Assembly (NCBI RefSeq): GCF_025770735.1 | Contig: NZ_JAODPB010000005.1 | Coordinates: forward strand, 248,001 to 312,000 | DNA: 64,000 nt | Origin: Shouchella tritolerans | Lineage (GTDB): Bacteria > Bacillota > Bacilli > Bacillales > Bacillaceae_D | Direction of reading: 5' to 3' | Shown here: positions 58,649-64,000 of the stretch, piece by piece | Numbering within the stretch: position 1 is the stretch's first letter | How the letters are laid out: every line of letters begins with the position of its first letter | The notes under the pieces: generated by a model | Seen by the model: the letters and a program-made list of their open reading frames with translations, nothing else | Told to the model about the DNA's origin: nothing | Databases searched by the model: none | Program-made: the position numbers and the translations under genes

Positions 58649-58672
58649 AGACTGATTATTTCGTTTCGCTCA

Positions 58673-59167
58673 TTAGGCCTTTTTAGCGGCTTCCAACGCA
58701 GCTTCATAATTTGGGTGCTCAGTAACCTCGTTCACGTACTCTACATAAACAATCTCGTCATTCGCATCAACGACAAAAACAGAGCGGGCCAACAAGCGTA
58801 ATTCTTTAATCACTACACCGTATGCTTCGCCAAAGGACAAGTCGCGGTGGTCGGAAAGCGTTTGGACATTATCAATGCCAGCAGAAGCGCACCAACGTTT
58901 TTGGGCAAACGGCAAATCGACACTAATCGTAAGAACCGCCGTATTATCCAATTTTGCTGCCTCTTCATTAAAACGCCTCGTCTGCTGGTCGCATACACCT
59001 GTGTCAAGGGATGGCACAACGCTGATCAAGCGGACTTTCCCTTTTGAATCTGCGAGCGTTACTTCAGATAAATCGTTGGCCAGAACCGTAAAATTCGGCG
59101 CTTTTTCCCCTACTTGAACTTGTGTTCCAGCTAATGTGACTGGTTTTTGTTTGAATGTAATTTGCAT
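58673..59167 (-). CDS. tpx: Thiol peroxidase
   Basis: Reduces hydroperoxides with thioredoxin. 164 residues with peroxidatic Cys59 ([15 protein letters not shown]) and resolving Cys93 (RWCASAG), the spacing of the atypical 2-Cys Tpx group. Follows ytxK as in B. subtilis (ytgI). Confidence 0.96.
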   Translation of the reverse strand: MQITFKQKPVTLAGTQVQVGEKAPNFTVLANDLSEVTLADSKGKVRLISVVPSLDTGVCDQQTRRFNEEAAKLDNTAVLTISVDLPFAQKRWCASAGIDNVQTLSDHRDLSFGEAYGVVIKELRLLARSVFVVDANDEIVYVEYVNEVTEHPNYEAALEAAKKA

Positions 59168-59365
59168 GCTTTCCTTCCCCCCATCGAATTGGTTCTTTAT
59201 AAATTGTACAGGCTATTCCACTGTTAGGCAACTGCGATGTTTAATCGTGGCGCATGGATTGGAACAAAAAGGGATGCCTTTCCCATTGACTGTCTCTGCC
59301 ATTCGCTCTACACTATAAACGTATATAATTATTTCGTGTGTCAAACAATTAAAGGATGTGACTCC

Positions 59366-60562
59366 ATGGCTAAGCAGCGGCTTTGGTCGCCTACGTTTTT
59401 GCATTTATGCTTTAGCGCATTTACTTTATTTTCGATTTTTAACTTATTCATTCCTACATTGCCGTTATTTGCGATGGATGTGCTTCACGCGTCAGAACAA
59501 CAAGTCGGCATTATCGTTGGAGTGTTCATCGCTGCCTCGGTCATTGCCCGCCTTTTTGCTGGGCTGTTGCTTGATCGTTTCGGAGAGAAGAACATGTTGC
59601 TCGTTTCCTTTCTCGTCGTGGTGATCACCGCCATTTTGCACATTTGGTCATTTTCATTCGGATGGCTTCTTTTTTTGCGTTTTTTACAAGGTTTGGGCTT
59701 TGGAGTAGCGACAACAGCAGCAGGTGCGCTAGCGATCATGATTGCTCCTAAAACGCGGCAAGGAGAAGCAGTCGGGTACTATAGCATGTTTATGAGCCTG
59801 GCTATGGTCATCGGCCCTGTCGTTGGACTGCAAGTAGTCCAACACTTCTCCTACACAGCGCTTTTTGTAACGACCGTGTTTTTATCCGTTACAGGGCTAT
59901 TGCTTGCAATGTTTATCGTGTATAAGCCAGTAAAAAAAGCGCCTGAACCCCTTTCTGTAGATCGGTTTATTGCCCTTAAAGCGGTGCCTGTCAGCTTTTG
60001 CTCATCACTGGCGTCCTTTGCTTATGGCGGTATATTAAGTTTTATTACGTTGTACGCTGTCAGCCTCGGCATGGAATCAGCGGCAAGTGCTTTTTTTCTT
60101 GTTTATGCCCTTGTCCTCCTAGGTTCCCGTATGATTACGGGCAGGATTTTTGACCGCTTTGGTGAAAATGTGGTTGTTTATCCAACACTTATTTTGTTTG
60201 CAATTGGCCTTTTTACCCTTTCGCAAGCAGGCAGCTTATCGATTTTTTTATTTGCCGCTGTCCTAATGGGCGCCGGTTTCGGCTCTGTGCTGCCAAGCTT
60301 CCAAACGCTTGCCGTTCAATCTGTTCCCCCAAAACAAGCAGTGCAAGCGACAAGCACGTTTTATATCTTTTATGACCTCGGCATCGGCCTCGGCTCTTAC
60401 GTGCTTGGCCTCATCGTCGCAGGCTCTACTTATTCGTTTATGTATATCACCTCTGCCTTGATTGTCATCCTAGCCATCGTGGCATATCGCGTGTTGCATC
60501 ATCGCAAATTAAAACATTTAGGTGTAAAATGCATGGCCGATGCTGAGTTGGAAGCGTCGTAA
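59366..60562 (+). CDS. yttB: MFS transporter (YttB-like)
   Basis: 398 residues, about twelve hydrophobic segments, with the MFS loop motifs ARLFAGLLLDRFGEKN and SRMITGRIFDRFGEN. The ATG at 59366 has an AAGGATG site; the frame extends to 59237 without one. Substrate unknown; efflux of small molecules is usual for the family. Divergent from tpx. Confidence 0.85.
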   Translation: MAKQRLWSPTFLHLCFSAFTLFSIFNLFIPTLPLFAMDVLHASEQQVGIIVGVFIAASVIARLFAGLLLDRFGEKNMLLVSFLVVVITAILHIWSFSFGWLLFLRFLQGLGFGVATTAAGALAIMIAPKTRQGEAVGYYSMFMSLAMVIGPVVGLQVVQHFSYTALFVTTVFLSVTGLLLAMFIVYKPVKKAPEPLSVDRFIALKAVPVSFCSSLASFAYGGILSFITLYAVSLGMESAASAFFLVYALVLLGSRMITGRIFDRFGENVVVYPTLILFAIGLFTLSQAGSLSIFLFAAVLMGAGFGSVLPSFQTLAVQSVPPKQAVQATSTFYIFYDLGIGLGSYVLGLIVAGSTYSFMYITSALIVILAIVAYRVLHHRKLKHLGVKCMADAELEAS

Positions 60563-60575
60563 TGAAATGCCAAAA

Positions 60576-60609
60576 AAATCCAGTTGAGAAAAGAATCTCA
60601 ACTGGATTA
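60576..60609. terminator. Bidirectional terminator between yttB and ytfJ
   Basis: Twelve-base perfect stem ATCCAGTTGAGA/TCTCAACTGGAT with a six-base loop between convergent genes. Confidence 0.85.
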
Positions 60610-60624
60610 GGCTTGTTGGACCAA

Positions 60625-61047
60625 TTATGCAAGGGGATCGTCATAATGATAGCTAGTTTTGTCACCATGCTGGTTCTGCTTTAGCATGTGTTGAACTTTT
60701 TCAAACGCTTGCGGCGCCAAATCGAGCAGTCGTTCATAAAGGTGAGTCGAACTATCTAAATGGACCATATTGACACCTTTGCTATTTACGACTAAAAACG
60801 CAATTGGCGTAATCGACACACCACCGCCGCTTCCACCGCCAAACGGATGGCCAATTTCATCGTGTGCTTGCTCGATGTGAAATTCGCTTCCCCCTGCAGC
60901 AAACCCAAAACCTACCTTTGAAATCGGCATAATGACACTGCCATCGGGTGTTTCGACAGGGTCACCGACAATGGTATTGACGTCAGCCATAGCCTTGATG
61001 TTTTCCATCGCTGTCTTCATCAAGCCCTGAATTGGATGTTCTGACAT
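60625..61047 (-). CDS. ytfJ: Sporulation protein YtfJ (GerW family)
   Basis: 140 residues from the ATG at 61047 behind AAGGAG. Gly-rich core (GGGSGGGVSITPIAFLVV) and VNTIVGDPVETPDGSVIMPISKV are diagnostic of GerW/YtfJ, linked to spore germination. Coupled with ytfI upstream. Confidence 0.93.
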   Translation of the reverse strand: MSEHPIQGLMKTAMENIKAMADVNTIVGDPVETPDGSVIMPISKVGFGFAAGGSEFHIEQAHDEIGHPFGGGSGGGVSITPIAFLVVNSKGVNMVHLDSSTHLYERLLDLAPQAFEKVQHMLKQNQHGDKTSYHYDDPLA

Positions 61048-61064
61048 GACTTCACTCCTTTCAC

Positions 61065-61745
61065 TCAATCACCAGCTACAGCACCTTGTACAGGCGGCAT
61101 CTTTTGTGAAGAGTTCTTCTTGTAATTGAAAACAAGCGCAAGACCTGTACGTATAGCGTGTCCCACGCGAAAGGAGACTATGCATGAAAACGAAAGGGCG
61201 AACGTTTCAGATTGGAAATGAGGAACAACGTCCAATTGTTGCGCTGCACGCCACTTCACTTTGTGGGAAGCCCATCCGCAAAAAAACGACTTTAGCCCCC
61301 ATACAATACCCGCCACTTTGGCAGCGCTGGCGGCTTCTCCTGTGCCAATTTCGGTGGACCATTTGAACTCTTCAACAGTCAAGCCTTTAAAAAAACGAGC
61401 GGCGATCCGCTTATAGCTGGGAAAGTGTGCAATCCACTCTTTGCTTTTCTTAATAAAGCGCTTGATTGTTTCGCTCGACCATTTCTTTTTTTGTTTGTTT
61501 TCTTTTACAGGGCTTTTATTTTTTTCCCTGATCGACACCGTGCCTTCGTTTTCGTTCCATTCAATTAAAGGCGCTTCCAATTTATAAAGAGTAAATCCTA
61601 ACATGCGGACATCCAATTGCAGCAAATCTTCCTTTTGCCGATGTTTGTAAGTACACCTGATGCGGATTGTTGCCATCAACAGGCATATGCCTAGTAGCAG
61701 CAGACCAGCTGTGGACGCTATTAACCACCATACCCAGCTTTGCAC
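61065..61745 (-). CDS. ytfI: DUF2953 membrane protein YtfI
   Basis: 226 residues from the GTG at 61745 behind GGAGGG. One N-terminal membrane helix (about 5-28), then a basic, lysine-rich cytoplasmic or surface region and a DUF2953 domain (FKWSTEIGTGEAASAA). Found before ytfJ in bacilli. Function unknown. Confidence 0.85.
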   Translation of the reverse strand: MQSWVWWLIASTAGLLLLGICLLMATIRIRCTYKHRQKEDLLQLDVRMLGFTLYKLEAPLIEWNENEGTVSIREKNKSPVKENKQKKKWSSETIKRFIKKSKEWIAHFPSYKRIAARFFKGLTVEEFKWSTEIGTGEAASAAKVAGIVWGLKSFFCGWASHKVKWRAAQQLDVVPHFQSETFALSFSCIVSFRVGHAIRTGLALVFNYKKNSSQKMPPVQGAVAGD

Positions 61746-61817
61746 GCCTTTGCCCTCCTTTCCCTTTACTATACGCAATTGCCGAAAAAATAAACAAAGT
61801 GTCGTTATCTAATGGAA

Positions 61818-61850
61818 AAAGCCTGTCGTCAATTTTTGACGACAGGCTCC
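61818..61850 (-). terminator. Terminator after the RDD gene
   Basis: Twelve-base stem GCCTGTCGTCAA/TTGACGACAGGC followed by TTTTTCC on the minus strand. Confidence 0.85.
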
Positions 61851-61869
61851 GTTTTCACCATTTTTCTTG

Positions 61870-62448
61870 CTAATCACAATGGATGACATATGTCTCGGCA
61901 AACAAATCATGGATGCCTTGTTTTTTAGGCGTGCATGCAACAACAATATAAGCAAGCAACGGGAAACGAAGTGGTAAGGGTGCTTGCTGGATAAAGCGGC
62001 CTACGCCTTCTCGAAAGAACAATGTTCGCCATGTAAGCGGCGAGCCGTCTGCAGCAACCACTTTTAAACCAAACACCATTTTTCCAAGCGTTTGCGAAAA
62101 AGCTTTCGTCATTCCTGCAAAATAAGCGAAAAACAACAGTGCGTAAAGAATGGCTGGCGTAAAAACCGTTGTAACCGCAAAACCAAAGAAATGGTCGCTT
62201 GTTTGAAAAAACGGCAGCCACGATTGAACTAGCGCAGCGTTTATAGCTGAAACGATCAATAAATCAAATAAAAACGCCCATAATCGCATCCAAAACCCAG
62301 CATAGCGAATCGCGTTTGCCCCTTTTTCTTGATTGGCCGCCTCGATTGTTGAAGAGGCAATCACCGGTGGCTGTCTTCGTAAATAGCGTTTGAATCCGGC
62401 AGAGGGTAATCGCCTTTCCATTTGTTCAGCTCCCTTATTCATAGTCAT
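61870..62448 (-). CDS. yteJ: RDD-family membrane protein (YteJ-like)
   Basis: 192 residues with an RDD domain: three or four helices, the first in YAGFWMRLWAFLFDLLIVSA (R/D positions) and the conserved QTLGKMVFGLKVV. Possible transporter or assembly role; unknown. Overlaps sppA by 14 bases, in the same unit. Confidence 0.88.
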   Translation of the reverse strand: MTMNKGAEQMERRLPSAGFKRYLRRQPPVIASSTIEAANQEKGANAIRYAGFWMRLWAFLFDLLIVSAINAALVQSWLPFFQTSDHFFGFAVTTVFTPAILYALLFFAYFAGMTKAFSQTLGKMVFGLKVVAADGSPLTWRTLFFREGVGRFIQQAPLPLRFPLLAYIVVACTPKKQGIHDLFAETYVIHCD

Positions 62449-63421
62449 ACAAATACATCGCTCTAGGTTGGTTGTAATCTGTCAGTTCCATAAGACCTTG
62501 TTTTTGCTCCGCTTTGCCAAATATTTTTTCAGCAGCAAGGCCAAACATACTTGTTAATCCTTGTTTCGGTTCAATTGCAATGACTTGATAGTTACTGCCC
62601 AAATCACGCTGCATTGCGGCAATAACATCATTGATCGACCCAAGTTCATCGATTAAGCCTGCTTCGAGCGCTTGCTTGCCTGTATAAATTCTGCCGTCCC
62701 CTAATTCACGAACACGCTCTTCATCCATTCCCCGCCCATTGGCAATGACTTTGACAAATTCATCGTAGTATTCATCGACAATCGATTGCAAAATCTCATC
62801 TTCTTCTTCAGTAGGCGGCCGAGTGCCACTCATTATGTCTTTGTATGGACCGCTTTTGTAAACCGTTTCCTCGACCCCGATTTTATCAAGCAATTCGCTG
62901 ATGTTTAATGAACTCATAATGACGCCAATGGACCCCGTTAAGGTTTGCGGATAAGCAAAAATTTGCTCAGCAGGAGCGGCCAAGTAATACCCACCGGAAG
63001 CCGCCATCGAACCCATTGAAATGTAAACGGGCTTTCCATAATTTTCTTGTGCTTCAATCACTGCATCATGAATTTCCGCACTTTCCAATACGCCGCCACC
63101 AGGGGAGTCAACCGCAATAATAATGCCTTCCACATTTGGGGAACTCATCGTTTGGTAAAATAAATCCATAAAATTTGAATGATTGTAACCTTCAGCAGAA
63201 AACAGGGAATCGCCTGTTGTATTGATGATTGCCCCGTTTACTTCTAAAAGAGCAATTGAACCAGAAGAGTCTCCTTCCTGTACCACTACGCTTTCGTCAT
63301 AAGCTCCTGCTAGCCAATTGGCTTGGGAATATGTATTCATCGCTAATGATAGCGATGTAATGACTGAAAACAGCAAAATAAAAGCCCCAATTCCTAATGC
63401 AATCCACCTTCTTGCTTTCAT
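62435..63421 (-). CDS. sppA: Signal peptide peptidase SppA
   Basis: Membrane-anchored serine protease cutting residual signal peptides. 328 residues: N-terminal anchor (about 8-30), SPGGGVLESAEI, the catalytic Ser in SMAASGGYYLAAPA, and Lys in VYKSGPYKD (Ser/Lys dyad of family S49). Coupled to the RDD gene. Confidence 0.94.
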   Translation of the reverse strand: MKARRWIALGIGAFILLFSVITSLSLAMNTYSQANWLAGAYDESVVVQEGDSSGSIALLEVNGAIINTTGDSLFSAEGYNHSNFMDLFYQTMSSPNVEGIIIAVDSPGGGVLESAEIHDAVIEAQENYGKPVYISMGSMAASGGYYLAAPAEQIFAYPQTLTGSIGVIMSSLNISELLDKIGVEETVYKSGPYKDIMSGTRPPTEEEDEILQSIVDEYYDEFVKVIANGRGMDEERVRELGDGRIYTGKQALEAGLIDELGSINDVIAAMQRDLGSNYQVIAIEPKQGLTSMFGLAAEKIFGKAEQKQGLMELTDYNQPRAMYLYDYE

Positions 63422-63429
63422 CCTCTCGC

Positions 63430-63690
63430 TCCTTTACGATTTTTCTTTATCAGCCAACTGCTGATCGTAAAACTAAATGCTCTAGGACATACCCGCTTTC
63501 CCCCACAAATGTTGGCAGCTCACCCTTGCCCATTTTTATACATCTTTATGTACCGTTGTTTCTCCGTTTGCCAAGCAGCCTAGAGTCATTTAATTGCTTC
63601 CACTTCAATCGTATACAAAATGCCGTTGCCACAAAAGCCCCTTTCTGCCTCTTTCTAGTATATCATCTTCCCATATCGTTGAAAAACACA
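63430..63690. other. Intergenic region between sppA and the spore protein gene
   Basis: About 260 bases with no supported gene or repeat; plus-strand frames here are Ser/Pro-rich and unsupported. Probably carries the sppA promoter on the minus strand, not resolved. Confidence 0.4.
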
Positions 63691-63691
63691 G

Positions 63692-63717
63692 AAACGGAGC
63701 AGGGATGTCCCTGCTCC
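63692..63717 (-). terminator. Terminator after the spore protein gene
   Basis: Ten-base stem GGAGCAGGGA/TCCCTGCTCC followed by a moderate T-rich tract on the minus strand. Confidence 0.8.
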
Positions 63718-63735
63718 TAGCCATTTTGTATGAAC

Positions 63736-63936
63736 TTATCTTTGAAATCCGCCTAATTGTTGTTCAGCTTGAGCAACCAAACGTTTCGTGATTTCGCCAC
63801 CTACAGAACCGTTTGCACGAGAAGTCGTGTCAGCCCCAAGGTTTACGCCAAATTCAGAAGCGATTTCGTATTTCATTTGATCAAGTGCTTGTTGTACGCC
63901 AGGTACTACCAAGTTATTTGAGTTTGAGTTAGCCAT
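63736..63936 (-). CDS. Alpha/beta-type small acid-soluble spore protein
   Basis: 66 residues from the ATG at 63936 behind GGAGGAGGTGAG. The family signature is complete: [45 protein letters not shown]. Binds and protects spore DNA, and is degraded by Gpr at germination (site in YEIASEFG). Located near sppA as sspA is in B. subtilis. Confidence 0.97.
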   Translation of the reverse strand: MANSNSNNLVVPGVQQALDQMKYEIASEFGVNLGADTTSRANGSVGGEITKRLVAQAEQQLGGFQR

Positions 63937-63960
63937 ATGTCTCACCTCCTCCGGTACTTC

Positions 63961-63990
63961 TAGATTGCTCGAAAGAGGGAAGAACATACA
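63961..63990 (-). promoter_or_regulatory. Candidate SigG promoter of the spore protein gene
   Basis: On the minus strand TGTATG, 17 bases, CAATCTA, close to the SigG consensus (GMATR and CATWHTA). Confidence 0.5.
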
Positions 63991-64000
63991 TGCTTGATAA

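Overview
The window is a continuous piece of a low-to-moderate GC, endospore-forming Firmicute chromosome. Protein sequences, AGGAGG-type ribosome binding sites, frequent GTG/TTG starts, sporulation genes (ytxC, ytaF, ytrH, ytrI, gerW/ytfJ, an alpha/beta-type spore protein) and gene order close to Bacillus subtilis place it in Bacillaceae. A futalosine-pathway gene (mqnC) and the overall flavour suggest the alkaliphilic Bacillus clausii / Shouchella group; that species-level guess is inference. No rRNA, tRNA, intact insertion sequence, prophage or CRISPR array was seen. Nearly all genes lie on the minus strand; the plus-strand exceptions are ytrHI, ytpI, an M24 peptidase and an MFS transporter.

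Layout, in window order. 1-1083: cation/acetate-type symporter (cut by the window edge) with its DUF485 partner. 1276-2640: rplT-rpmI-infC with an AUU start, an L20-type leader and a strong promoter. 2664-6649: a yknWXYZ-type export/immunity ABC system. 6880-10387: a PBP4-class carboxypeptidase, an aldo/keto reductase and a Gfo/Idh/MocA dehydrogenase. 10537-12760: thrS with a T-box leader. 12777-18466: ytxC, mqnC, dnaI, dnaB, nrdR and a small unknown protein. 18579-28060: speD, gapB, coaE, ytaF, mutM, polA, phoR, phoP. 28133-33603: an Lrp-type regulator, a gene-poor 520-base gap, then mdh-icd-citZ, a DUF441 protein and fxsA. 33729-43832: pyk-pfkA, then accA-accD-GntR regulator-malic enzyme, then dnaE. 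44000-51420: ytrHI, nrnA, ytpI, ytoI, ytkL, peptidase, ytkK and a 40-residue protein. 51582-54178: argG-argH under ARG boxes. 54378-56101: an EcsC-family protein translationally coupled to a YhaM-like protein whose HD site is degenerate. 56228-63936: ackA, ytxK, tpx, yttB-like MFS gene, ytfJ, ytfI, an RDD protein, sppA and an alpha/beta small acid-soluble spore protein.

Functionally most of this is housekeeping: translation (infC, rpmI, rplT, thrS), replication and repair (dnaB, dnaI, dnaE, polA, mutM, nrdR), lower glycolysis, TCA cycle and overflow metabolism (pfkA, pyk, citZ, icd, mdh, ytsJ, gapB, ackA), fatty-acid initiation (accA, accD), arginine synthesis and sporulation. The parts most worth a second look are the EcsC/YhaM-like pair, a roughly 150-base dispersed repeat bracketed by duplicated terminator hairpins, a palindromic GntR/FadR-type operator placed just downstream of the malic enzyme promoter, a terminator-like hairpin in the argG leader, and insertions (mqnC; Lrp gene plus a gene-poor gap) into otherwise conserved gene blocks. 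I did not find a clearly new defence or mobile system.
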